Below, piece by piece: positions 35,471 through 45,390 of a DNA stretch of 64,000 nucleotides. This DNA is from Heterocephalus glaber. Its lineage: Eukaryota > Chordata > Mammalia > Rodentia > Bathyergidae. The stretch lies in NCBI RefSeq assembly GCF_000247695.1, contig NW_004624751.1:21564709-21628708 (forward strand). The letters are read 5' to 3'. A model generated the notes under the pieces. It did not search any database and was not told the DNA's origin. It worked only from the letters and a program-made list of their open reading frames with translations. Within the stretch, counting starts at the first letter, position 1. Each line of letters begins with the position of its first letter. Both the position numbers and the translations under genes were made by a program.

Positions 35471-35830
35471 GGGATCACCTGGGATAAAGAATGTTTAAAA
35501 TGCCCAACAATTACTTTTGATGATAGAAATGAAAACTTTATAAATTATCATAATTAATTGATTATCTTATAAATATATGCTTATTTTAAAAGATAAATTA
35601 CCTATGGTTATATTTTATTGTGCTACATTTATTAATGGTATAATAATAAAAGCCATGGTAATTCTAAAAGTGAAAAAAATCATTATGAATTAGGATAGGT
35701 AGAGAAAGTGACACTGTAGAGCAGAGTTTTTTCTTTTGGAAGAAAGTATTTGGATTAAACAAGGCATGAGGATTTTCTGACAAAATACTAATAAAAATTA
35801 TGCTCTGAAGCAAGACATTTACATCTTAAT
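35471..35830. other. Unique AT-rich non-coding DNA
   Basis: Nothing recognised between the L1 and MER20. Confidence 0.5.
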
Positions 35831-36030
35831 ACCACTGACCTCTGGTGTCTGATAATTCCTTGTTATCCAGGGCTGTTCTGTGAATTGCAGGATTTTTAGT
35901 AGCATCTCCAGCCTGCACATCAACCAAAACTTTATAGATATTACAAATGTTGGGGGGCAGTGGGAATGTCAGGGTGGGGAGAACACAGGAAGCTGAGAGA
36001 AATCATCCCAAATGAGAACCTCTGGTCTAA
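35831..36030 (-). mobile_element. MER20 (hAT-Charlie non-autonomous DNA transposon)
   Basis: About 200 bp in reverse orientation: 'CAGGGCTGTTCTGTGAATTG', 'CAGGATTTTTAGTAGCATCT', 'CAGCCTGCACATCAACC', 'ATCCCAAATGAGAACCTCTG'. The length equals a full MER20. MER20 copies are known to have been co-opted as endometrial regulatory elements. Nothing here shows that this copy is active. Confidence 0.8.
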
Positions 36031-36265
36031 AGGAGAAGCATTAGGTATCCAAACCTCATCCTCTAGATGAAAAAGTTTTATTACAGTAAAAAGAAAAGGT
36101 TTGGTCAAAGTCCAAAAATAAGTAAGATGCAGATTCAGAATTAGTACCCAGGTCTTCCGGCTCCTGGTTCTCTTTTTCATATCGTAGTTCTAATGTTTTG
36201 AATTCTGTGGATCTTGACAAAGTCAAAGAGAGCCAGTTTGGATAGTCAATACAGATATATATATA
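36031..36265. other. Unique DNA leading into an AT-repeat and assembly gap
   Basis: No gene. It ends in a short (AT)n run that borders the Ns. Confidence 0.5.
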
Positions 36266-36365
36266 NNNNNNNNNNNNNNNNNNNNNNNNNNNNNNNNNNN
36301 NNNNNNNNNNNNNNNNNNNNNNNNNNNNNNNNNNNNNNNNNNNNNNNNNNNNNNNNNNNNNNNNN
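36266..36365. other. Assembly gap (100 Ns)
   Basis: Exactly 100 undetermined bases, the usual placeholder for a gap of unknown size. It is flanked by 'ATATATATATA' on the left and an (AT)n run at about 36372-36396 on the right, so the assembler probably broke in a long AT microsatellite. Any open frame spanning it is meaningless. Confidence 0.97.
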
Positions 36366-36369
36366 ATGG

Positions 36370-36396
36370 AATATATATATATATATATATATATAT
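36370..36396. repeat. (AT)n microsatellite, right edge of gap
   Basis: About 13 AT units. The left edge of the gap has the same repeat, so the true tract is longer than shown. Confidence 0.93.
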
Positions 36397-36917
36397 GCAT
36401 AATTTTTAAATATTTGGTGCATGATACCTTAGAACCTATCAGGAGCTGATTAGACAATATAATGTAATTCTCAGAGATTTCTTAGTACTTATTTCCAAGG
36501 TAAGCACTGGATAGAGAGAAAAAGTGAGAAGTTTATGAGGTTAGTGAACCCCAAAAGCTAACTCTGAATCCATTCCTGTGGTTTTAGAAAATCTATAAAA
36601 CAAATGACACTTCAGGGGAAATGGGCCCAATCATCTTGCAATTGAGGTAATAAAAGATTATATTTGTTATGTAATTGTAAAGACAACAAATAGAATTTTA
36701 ATAAACCTGATCACATCTTTTAAAAAGTGGGTAAACCCTGAAGGTTTTAATTAAAATTTAATTAAAATTTGACAAAGGGGATTTTGTTAAAATATTTGAA
36801 CTTCAAAAGAAAATGAAGCTTTTTTGAGAGTGAGCTCTTAATGAAAGTGAAAATATAACACATAGAATGAAAGTTGCAGATCACATATATGATACATGAT
36901 ACATATATGTATATATT
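36397..36917. other. Unique AT-rich non-coding DNA
   Basis: No gene or repeat recognised. The last part near 36885-36915 is TATA-rich and may be the decayed edge of the following L1. Confidence 0.45.
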
Positions 36918-37588
36918 AAAGAATACATACAAAACTCTTATAAGTCAATAATAAAGACAAGCAAGACAATTTTTTTTTGGTACCAAGGATCGAACTCAGG
37001 ACCCTGCACTTGAGAGGCAGGCGGTGGCACCACTGAGCTAAATCTACAGGGACAATTTTTAAAATGATCAGAGGATTTTAATAAGCATTTGTTTATTGAC
37101 TCTCCAAATCGTCAGTAAGCAGATGTAAAGATGCTCAACACTATTAGTCATCAGGGATATGCAAATCCAAACTAAAATGAAATACTATCACTCCCAATAA
37201 AATTATTATAATCAAAGAAAGAGACCATAACAAATACTAAAAAGGATGCAAACAAACTAAAGTACTCATATACTTTTGGAAGAAATGTAGGAAGGTACAG
37301 CTACTGTGGAAAACACTTTGGAATTTCCTTAAAAGGTTAAACATAGATTTATCATATAACTCAACAATTTCAGTCTAGGAAATGATGCCAAATAAACAAA
37401 AATATGCCCATACAAAAACTTGTATATGAATGTCCACAGCAACATTATTTACAATAGCCAAAAAATAAAAATAATCCAAATGTATAAAAATTGGCAAAAA
37501 GATAAATAAAAAGTTGTATATTTGTAGAATTCTATACTATCACCAATAAAAAAGAAAAAAGTATTGGTGCTACAACCTGGATAAACCT
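36918..37588 (+). mobile_element. Old L1, 5' part of an element split by a MaLR provirus
   Basis: L1 ORF2 C-terminal region and start of 3' UTR: 'CATCAGGGATATGCAAATCC', 'CTACTGTGGAAAACACTTTG', 'CAACATTATTTACAATAGCC', ending 'GCTACAACCTGGATAAACCT'. It carries an ID SINE near its 5' end and is cut at 37588 by an LTR. It continues at 39969, where L1 sequence resumes in register. Confidence 0.9.
36975..37050 (-). mobile_element. ID-like SINE inserted in the L1
   Basis: Reverse ID element: T run, GGTACCAAGGATCGAACTC (box B reverse), then GGTGGCACCACTGAGCTAAA (box A reverse). A perfect 10-bp target-site duplication, GACAATTTTT, lies at 36965-36974 and 37051-37060. The element is about 76 bp plus tail, short even for an ID family member. 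Confidence 0.95.
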
Positions 37589-37926
37589 TGTGGAGGATAA
37601 GGTGGAGTATCAACTTGATTGAATTTGGGATCCTCCAGGTGCCACTTGGTGAAGCACACTTCTGGATTGATTGTAGAGGCTTGGCCTTCGGGTCTCTGTT
37701 TGGTCCCTTGCTCCTTTCTCTCCAGCACTTTTCCTCCACTCTACTTCACGGTCGCTAGGAACTAAACATGTTTGTTCACCATGTACTTCCACTATGATGT
37801 TCCTACCTTGGAGCTTACTGATCATGGATCGAATTCCCTAAAGCTGTAAGCTAAATTAAACCTTTCCTCCTTTAAGTTGTGGGTGTCAGGTATTGTGTCT
37901 TAGTGAGAAGAAAGCTAATTAATACA
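37589..37926 (+). mobile_element. MaLR-type provirus, 5' LTR
   Basis: A 338-bp LTR beginning TGTGGAGGATAAGG and ending in AATACA. It contains AAATTAAACCTTTCCTCC near its 3' end, where the usual polyadenylation signal AATAAA is decayed. It aligns end to end with the LTR at 39632-39968. The start was set by that alignment and by the resumed L1 on the far side. The 5 bases before it (AACCT) and after the 3' LTR (AACCC) form a near-perfect 5-bp target duplication. Confidence 0.85.
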
Positions 37927-39631
37927 GAAAATTTGTACCAAAAGTGGGGTCCTTGCTATGACCATACATCATTATGGGGTTTAGAAGGCTTTAGAACTAG
38001 TTTCCAGGGGAAAATTAGAAATGTAGGATAGAAAAGCCCTAGAATAATGTAAGCTGAGATTGATGGGAGATTCTGGTATGAGCTCAGCAGGCCACAATGC
38101 TGATAAGAATCCAGACAATAAAGGTCAGGGTCAGATGGTTTTAGATGGCAATAAGAACTTCATTGGCAATTGGACTAGAGATGATGTGCATTATACTAAG
38201 GCAGAAAATTTGTCTAAATTTTATCCATGTTGTGATACTTTGTAGAAGATTGAGATTAAGGGTGATTGTCTTTGTCTCTTTGTGATTGTTAGGACACTGA
38301 CAACCTAGCAAAGGAGGTCAGCTCACATTTGAGAAGTCTCAGTCCTTGAATTGTTGGCTGGCTCTAGGCAGAAGCAGCATGATGGAAGAGTCTGGTGGAG
38401 GAAACCTGCTCACATTATGGCAGCCAGGAAGGGAGGTGGAATTGGAGGGAAGATAAGCCCTTCCAGTCCTTAGAGCCTGTGACCCACCTCTTCTGACCAG
38501 ACCCCACCTCCTAACAGCAAGTAAGCTATACTCCTGCCCACAATCCAATCACTTCCCAAAGTTCCCACCTATGATCACATGAGGCTTTATACAGATACAA
38601 ACCATAACAGCAGTGGACTAATTGACCTGGTTGAGGAAATTTCAAGTCAGCCCAATATTCAGAGTGTGGTATAGATAATTCTAGCTGCTTTAACCAGATT
38701 TATAGTGAAAATCAGGGGAAAGAGGCAAGCAAAAAATGTGAAATATTTAAATTTTGGTCTAGGAGGAATCACATGTAAAGTTGAGGCCAAAATAAGTGAG
38801 TGCTGAAAAGATTAGCACCACTAAAAATGAAACTAAGTACTTTTTACAGGGACAAGAAGATACCTTAAGGGAACTCAGAAATGAGCAAGACCCGCACCTT
38901 TCACGGGCTCAAGGGGCAGAAGTGTGAACCTTTCATTTGAAAAGAAAGTCCCTGGACCCACTGCTGGAGAAAGGATACCTAGGGAATTGGTTCCCTTGGA
39001 CTCATTTTACTGTACCGAGTTACCCAATACTCAATGACTGCTGCAGCCATTGTCTAAGGGACTTGGCTACTGCTCCTACTGACAGCAGACTGTGGCATAA
39101 TGCTGGTTTAATCAGCATCCTGAATGAAAGAGCTACAGAGTCAGGAAGGTTTTAACTCAGAACTCAAAGGAAAGCCTGAAAGGCAACACCAAGAGCCTGA
39201 GAGGGTGGTATGTGCAGTAGAGATCCCAGGACATTGGGGAATCCAAGAATGTGGAATGACTACTAAGGAAAGCTGCAGGCAGAGAGAAGATCCAGCCCAA
39301 GAAAAGGGCCATATTGGCTTCAACCAGCAAGGCCAAAGGGTTGGGGCTACTCAATCCCTCTGGAACTCACATTTTTCTATCATGTGTTCTGGATGCTGAA
39401 TATGAGATATAGAACTTAATGTTTGCTCTGCTGGGCTTCAGTCGTGCTTTGGTCCAATTCTATCTTATGTTCATCGTCCTCCCTTTCAGAATGCAAATGT
39501 TTAACCTATGCCATAGTATTTTGGAATTATGACTTTTTTTTTTACAGAGGTTCACAGCTAAGAATTTACCTTGAGTCTTAGAAGAATCTTTGAATTGGAA
39601 AAACACATTTGTTTGCTGATAAAGGGTGGGA
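37927..39631 (+). mobile_element. MaLR-type provirus, internal region (non-autonomous, decayed)
   Basis: About 1.7 kb between the two LTRs. A primer-binding-site-like stretch TGTACCAAAAGTGGGG (37934-37949) follows the 5' LTR; it resembles the leucine-tRNA type site of ERVL/MaLR elements. A purine run ATAAAGGGTGGGA precedes the 3' LTR. No reverse transcriptase, protease or envelope region is visible, in keeping with MaLR elements, which lack pol. Short open frames at 38060-38245, 38937-39155 and 39124-39399 may be gag-related remnants but show no motif I recognise. An antisense LTR interrupts it. Confidence 0.75.
38265..38609 (-). mobile_element. Antisense MaLR-type solo LTR inside the provirus
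   Basis: Plus-strand reading is the reverse of the rodent MaLR LTR form: 'GGAAACCTGCTCACATTATG', 'GCAGCCAGGAAGGGAGG', 'ACCAGACCCCACCTCCTAAC', 'TACAAACCATAACA' (reverse of the TGTTATGG 5' end). It is about 345 bp. It has no partner LTR, so it is a solo LTR, inserted after the provirus. Confidence 0.72.
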
Positions 39632-39968
39632 TGTGGCAGTTATGGTGGTGTGCCAACTTGATTGGCTTTAGAATCCTCCCAGGGAGTAAAAGTGGGGCAC
39701 ACTTCTGAGTGTATCTGGGTAGGTGATGGAGTCATGACCTTAAAATCTATGCCTGGTCCCATGCTCTTCCTGACTGGCATTCTTCCCTTGCTCTGCTTCC
39801 TGATCACCATAACTAAGTACCACTGCTCTACCACCCTGATGTTCTTGCTGTGTAGCTGGCTGATCATGGACTGAATTCCCCCAAACCATGATCCAAATTA
39901 ATCCTCTCCCTCTTTAAGTTGTGAGTGTCAGGTATTGTGCCTCGGTGATGAGAAAGGTGACTAACACA
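39632..39968 (+). mobile_element. MaLR-type provirus, 3' LTR
   Basis: A 337-bp LTR starting TGTGGCAGTTATGG and ending ACTAACACA. Shared blocks with the 5' LTR include 'CAACTTGATTG', 'GCACACTTCTG', 'CTGATCATGGA', 'CTTTAAGTTGTG' and 'GTGTCAGGTATTGTG'. The two LTRs differ at a large share of positions by eye, so the provirus is old. Open frames on both strands at 39640-39874 are LTR shadows. Confidence 0.87.
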
Positions 39969-40277
39969 AACCCCAGAAATATTATTCTAAGTAAAGCACA
40001 GACACAAAAAACACATAAAATGTGATTCCATTTATATAACCAATCCAAAAAGGGAAAATCAGAGAGACTAAGTAAATGAATGGTGATTGCCTAGGGCTAG
40101 GAATGGAGGGAATATGATTAGGTATAGGTTTCTTTTTAAGATAAGAGAAATGTTCTAAAATTATATTGTGGTGATGGTTATATGACTCTGTAAATATACT
40201 AAAATCCATTGTCTTGGACAATTAAAATGGATGAACCTATGACATATGTCATATCAGAATAAAGCTGTTAAAAAAAC
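39969..40277 (+). mobile_element. Old L1, 3' part of the split element
   Basis: L1 3' UTR resuming after the provirus: 'ATTATTCTAAGTAAAGCACA', 'TGTGATTCCATTTATATAAC', 'GATTGCCTAGGGCTAGGAAT', 'ATTGTGGTGATGGTTATATG', ending 'AATAAAGCTGTTAAAAAAAC'. The polyadenylation signal and A-tail mark its true 3' end. It joins smoothly to 37588. Confidence 0.92.
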
Positions 40278-41613
40278 CCAAAATGACCACATTTACCTTA
40301 AGATAAATTAAACAGTTAGCCATAAACTTGACCATACACTTCAACCCAAAAAGAGTGAACAAAACCTGAATCTTTGAATTTTAAAAAGGTAAGGTGAAAA
40401 AAAAGTAATATGATACTCCCAAGAGGATGTTTCTTGGTGTGCATCATTAATGTGACATAATAGATATTAAGTAGAGATTATAGTATTTAAATAAAATGAC
40501 AGATAAAGAGCTAGAAGGTTTTGATAAGAGTTATTTGTTACAGTTAGTATACTTACAGAACATTCTATACTCTGGATAAGTTAGTTTCTAATAACAGTGC
40601 CCCCAAAGGAGCAACAAAAATGTGTGGCTGAAGTTCAAGTAACAAAACATTGTGCCAAAATATTCAGTAAGGAGAAAAAATAAAGCATCATTTCAAAGTG
40701 GTTAGAGAAGAAGCCCTCCAAACAGAAGTGATACTGCTGCAATTTCTTTGCAAATGCAGAGCATAGAAAGATAAGGGGAACATGATATACAGCTGTGGGC
40801 AGGTAGCGCAGAAGTAAAGAAGGTTTGGTGCTCTGTCCAGCAGCTTCCTGTGAGCCTCAATTGTTGGTAAGGCATTCAGGGCTTCCTTAACATGGCCACT
40901 ATTCCAATTTTCAACATCTTCCAGAAGTGTCACCCAGCCTAATGTGTATTCTGGACCCCTGTTCTTCACACACCACACATCTTTTCCACTTCATCCCATC
41001 AGCCTTGTCCTTCAGTATGCAGTGTCCCCCAGTCTTCATCTCCAAAATCTTCCTCAATTTTCAAATCCCAGTTTCAAAACCCTTTCTTCCATACAGATTT
41101 CTTTAGACCCACTTACTGGAAATAAGTCTCTGTTCTCTCTTTCCAAAGCAATCTGTACATGTCTCCTTATTAAGCTATGGCTTCCTCAGTAGTACTACCT
41201 TCAGGTAAGGAGCTCTACTGACTCTCCTTCATATTTCTACCTAGCACATGTTGGAAAAGGCTAAGTTCTCCATACATTCTGAATGAAATCTCCAGAGCAA
41301 GGATAAGAAGATTCCACCTTGAAGCATTCTAATCTACAAAATCTACACCCCACATGGGTAAGTTTCCAGTAAAAGCACCCAAGGACCCAAATCAAATCAT
41401 CAAATTAAAAGTGAACAGGTTCAAGAGTTAGAGGGAACACATATGGGTGGGAAAGGAAGGAGACAAAAAAGAATTAAAATGTGTTCTTAATTAAGAATTA
41501 AGAATAAAGACGTACTCCCCACAATAACTCTTGTCATTATGCACTACAAACATGTATTAATAAAACTACATACTAAAAAACAGAGGAAAAGACTTGACAA
41601 AGATTGGCTATGT
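40278..41613. other. Non-coding DNA, possible weak L2 trace
   Basis: No gene supported. The C/T-rich part at 40950-41260 could be a badly decayed L2, but I cannot confirm it. Open frames at 40688-41192 on both strands have no domain. Confidence 0.4.
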
Positions 41614-41626
41614 CCATATTTTTATT

Positions 41627-41713
41627 TTATTTTATTTTTTAGTACTGGGGATCGAATTTGGGACCTGGCACTTGTGAAGCAGGTGGCAGAACCACTGAGC
41701 TAAATCCCTGGCC
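41627..41713 (-). mobile_element. ID-like SINE (tRNA-derived)
   Basis: Reverse ID element: T-rich tail, TACTGGGGATCGAATTTGGG (box B reverse), ACCACTGAGCTAAATCCCTG (box A reverse). A perfect 13-bp target-site duplication, CCATATTTTTATT, lies at 41614-41626 and 41714-41726. The best-supported retroposition event in the window. Confidence 0.96.
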
Positions 41714-41737
41714 CCATATTTTTATTATAATTAGAAA

Positions 41738-41844
41738 GAGCCAATTATCAATTGTGGGATGGAGGCCAGGGAGCTTCCTTACGGGTGCTGGGACCAGCTC
41801 ACCTTCTCTGCCCTAGGAGCTTGGGATGAGCCAATTATCAATTG
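41738..41844. repeat. 17-bp direct repeat flanking a GC-rich 73-bp insert
   Basis: GAGCCAATTATCAATTG occurs exactly at 41738-41754 and 41828-41844. The 73 bp between (41755-41827) are much richer in G and C than the surroundings and have no A-tail. This is the layout of a retroposed insert with a target-site duplication, but without a tail. I do not recognise the insert. Confidence 0.75.
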
Positions 41845-42129
41845 CCTAGGTAAGTGAAAGGAGATATTTTAAAGATGATGAAAGCAAAATTTTGAATTGT
41901 TCCTTAAAAAGTTATAGAATTTAGTTTAAGTTATAATATTATTGACCTGTGAACAATGTAATAAATTATAGAAAATCTTTGGGGCTTGGAAAGGATGGAA
42001 AATAACATAAAACAAGGCAATTACTTATATAATGTGTTCATTAATGGCATTTAGCAATAAAGACAGAGGAAGACTTATGATAATGAAAATAAAACAAAAT
42101 ATAAGAACATATTTATATTAAACCAAAAA

Positions 42130-42308
42130 TTTCTTCAGGAGGACATTTATTTATTCACTCAGTCGCTCAATCAAATAAATGATCAATATATATTTAGTAT
42201 ACTATATGACTAAAACTGATACTAGCTGTTGAGGGAACACAAAAAAACAACTGTTCATAAAGAGGTATAAAGGTATTAAAATGAAAATAAAATAAAAAGC
42301 TACATTTA
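42130..42308 (-). mobile_element. L2 LINE 3' end, part of a split element
   Basis: Reverse L2 terminus on the plus strand: 'ATTTATTTATTCACTCAGTC', 'TTTAGTATACTATATGAC', 'GTTGAGGGAACACAAAAAAA', 'AACTGTTCATAAAGAGG'. It continues beyond the LTR that starts at 42309. Confidence 0.65.
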
Positions 42309-42783
42309 TGTTATTGTTAGGATCCAAAATGTCCTTCAAAAGGCTCATTATGTTAAAGGTTTGGTTACCAGCTGATGAGATTTTGAGAAGTGAATGGATT
42401 ATGAAGATTATAATTTCATCAAGTGAATTCATCCACTGATGGATTTATTAGCTGAGTGAGCTGTTAGGAGGTAGGGCCTGGTTGGATAAAGTAGGTCCCT
42501 GAAGGTGTGCCTTTGAAGACTATGTCTTCTTGTCCCTAGCCCCTTCCTCTCTGGTTGTTTTCTCTTTCTCTGCTTCCTAGTCACCATGAGGTAATCAACT
42601 TTTCTCTGCCCTACTCTTCCTCCATGATGTTTCTGCCTCACCACAGGCCTGAGACAAGGTAGCCAGCTGACCACAGTCTAAAACCATGAGTCAAACTCAA
42701 CATTTCCTCCTTTAAGTTGCTGTCTTTAGCTATTTTGGCACAGTCATTAAAAACAAACAAACAAAGAAAACCAGGCTAAGACA
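42309..42783 (+). mobile_element. MaLR-type solo LTR inserted in L2
   Basis: Plus-strand LTR starting TGTTATTGTTAGGATCC. Landmarks are 'TTAGGAGGTAGGGCCTGG', 'CTGAAGGTGTGCCTTTGAAG', 'TCACCATGAGGTAATCAAC', 'CTCACCACAGGCCTGAGAC', 'AACATTTCCTCCTTTAAG'. It ends near GGCTAAGACA. An (AAAC)n patch lies near its 3' end. L2 sequence on both sides shows that it inserted into the L2. Confidence 0.83.
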
Positions 42784-43760
42784 GTGTGCTTTACATTCTA
42801 GTAGGTATAGTAGGGTATGTGAGTGAGTATAGTGAGTATCTGCTGGATTCTAGTCTGGCAGGTGTTGAAAGTGGTTCAGACACAGGAGGTTACATATTGC
42901 ATAGTTTCTCTAATATGAGAGACCAAAAAGGGAATTATTATGTATCACAAACATACTACTAATAAACAAAGACATCTCAAAGAAGGGAAACTGGAGCCAA
43001 GTCTGGAGAGTCTTGAGTAATCAGTAGGAAAAACAGGTATGATTCCTTTGAGAAAGATTAGAAGCAAAAGCAAAACACTGGAAACAATCAATGAGCATGC
43101 CTGAAATCCAGCGTGCAAGGGTAGAAACAGAAAGAACCTAAAAGAGTGGTTGCTAAGCTCAAGACTTTGAGCTTTATGCAATGAGGGCTTTTGAAGAGTC
43201 ATAAGCTGGCCATACATGGCCAGTTTTGCATTTCAGAGGAACCATTTTTGTGGGAAGGAGGAAGATGAATTAGAAGGAAGCAAGATGAGAAAAAAAGGGA
43301 TATAATTAGGAGACTTCTACCACAGTCCAGTCTAGAGGTGACAGAGGCCTGGTATGCAGGAGTGAGGAGAGAGAGAGAGGAGACAGACTGGAGATATATT
43401 TAGAACGCTGATTCAACAGGACATGGTGATTAATGGCTAGTGGGGAGGAAGAGACAATGTGGAGTCCAGGTTTGGAGCTTAGGCAATTGGGGCATGTCAT
43501 TTGTATTGTAGGAAAAATGGAAGAAGGTGTGGCTAATGGGAAAATGACGAATTCTATTTCAGACACCTTAGGCTTGAAAAAAATGTGAGACATCTAAATG
43601 GCCATTTCCAATAGGCAGTTGGATTAATGTGTCTGGAGATCAGACAGAGGTAAGGCTGGAATTAGATATTTAAGAGTCAGCTCCATATTTTGGTTAATGC
43701 AGTCCATCAGAGTAAGTGAGATTTCCAGGGCCAATGTGCGGAGTTTGAAGTCAACTGAAA
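42784..43760 (-). mobile_element. L2 LINE, 5' continuation of the split element
   Basis: Continues the reverse L2: 'GTGCTTTACATTCTAGTAGG', 'AAAACACTGGAAACAATCAA', 'AGAGTGGTTGCTAAGCTCAA', 'GGACATGGTGATTAATGG', 'GGAGATCAGACAGAGG'. Short minus-strand open frames at 42945-43217 and 43306-43593 are relics of the ORF2 C-terminal region. The whole L2 spans at least 1.1 kb. Confidence 0.7.
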
Positions 43761-44639
43761 CTTGAAAGGAACCTCAGGCAACACCAACCTTTAGGAAGCG
43801 CATTTGGAAATTCATGCCCACTGTGACATTTTACCCATGTTGGCCTCTGCCAATATTTTATCCCTTCCCAACCTAAGTCTAGTAGATCCTCTCCTGACCT
43901 TTCTTTGTTAACATTTTAACAAATGTCTCTTGAAAATTCCTGTCCTTAGAGATCTTAGTTCTACAGGAACAGGTTTTGGGAACTTTATGTCTCCTTAAGA
44001 TACAAAAAATTCTTTAGAAAATCTGCTGGCACAAGAAAGAAAAAGTGTAAACTCATCTATCCTCATCACAAAAATTAAAAGCATATCCCTGGCCTTTTTC
44101 CCTAGGTCACAACTTTTAAGTACTTCACTTTATCCAATGAATTCTCTAAAAAGCATTCATTAAAAGGCTGTCTTCTGCAGTCAGCACACTGATATGTCTG
44201 AATTTGGCACCACAGAATTAAACAGATAGGAAGCTCTGGATTCATGAGGTTGATAATTTAGGGCTTGGAGGTAGTTAAAACTATCACAGAAGCATCATGA
44301 CCATCGGAACATAGTAAAGTGTCAAGGATACCACGATGAAATCATCAAATCATCAGGGAGTTAGAAATTTGGAGTTTATCTGTAAAACTTGAATATGATC
44401 TATCTGAATGAATACAAGGAGAAAGCAAAGAAAATTCAAGATTGACACATTCATAGGTTTGCCGTACTATTTTCTCTATGTTCATTTGCTTGAAATTTTC
44501 CATAAGAAAAAGCTAAAAGACAGAGAGTATCCCATATCAAGAACACAAGAGATAAAAATTAATTTGCCAACTATATCTGGCCAACTAAAGAGGAAGCATA
44601 ATTGAAGGAGACAAAACAAAGTTGAAAATATCAGTTCTG
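43761..44639. other. Unique non-coding DNA
   Basis: No gene or confident repeat. The open frame at 44408-44605 has no domain. Confidence 0.5.
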
Positions 44640-44790
44640 GACACGAATTCCTGAATGTCAACTATAGTCCCATCATGTATTTTACCATTTCATGGTCTTA
44701 GAGGATGTATTAAACCTCTATATACCTCAGTTTACTTATCTGTAAATGATGATAAAATCCTGGTCAATCACCATTAATTATTAACTATTA
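44640..44790 (-). mobile_element. MIR-like SINE fragment
   Basis: Weak reverse MIR: 'GACACGAATTCCTGAATGTC', 'TATATACCTCAGTTTACTTA', 'TCTGTAAATGATGATAAAAT'. Low identity. Confidence 0.45.
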
Positions 44791-45294
44791 TTTACTATCC
44801 TTAAGAGTAAACCATCATTATATGTTAGCTATTATTCATTATCCTCAACAGACTAGAATAATGTAAAGCCAGAAAGGAATATTACAATCAGAGAGTGACA
44901 AAGAATCTAAAATTTATGTTTCATGGTCCATTTGTCCATCAATTCATCCATAATTTCTTTCATCTTTACTATTTATTGCTTGAATATCTAGTTTTGATAT
45001 TCTCTTCCTCCATCTGACTTTAGATCTAAATTTAAGCCCATTGGAGCTAACCCAACTACTTCTTCACAGGATCCAGACATGGTATATCTGATGTATTTAA
45101 ATTTAGCAACACCCTAATGAAAAACCTTGGGTGACCTTATTGTACTGCAGCCTTGTACAAAGGCAGCTGGGTGCAGATTGATCCACAAGGAAACCCTAAG
45201 GCTCCAAGCAGCTATGTCAACTATGGAGGGATGTTGACAGGGTTGGATGGGATCACCTTAAATAATCATGTTAGATGATTGGGGAAATGCCTGT

Positions 45295-45390
45295 ATAGTT
45301 TACTGTTTCATCCCCAGAGTCTTGCTGAGTGACTGAGACTTAGCAGATACTCAGTAAGTGCTAGTTGAATAAATGAATAAATGAACAAAC
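45295..45390 (+). mobile_element. L2 LINE 3' end fragment
   Basis: Plus strand 'CATCCCCAGAGTCTTGCTGA', 'AGATACTCAGTAAGTGCTAG', 'TTGAATAAATGAATAAATGA', the typical L2 terminus. Confidence 0.75.

Noticed and set aside
36056..36457. Long open frames on both strands around 36.2-36.4 kb
   Set aside because: They run through 100 Ns and an AT repeat, so most of their length is not sequence.
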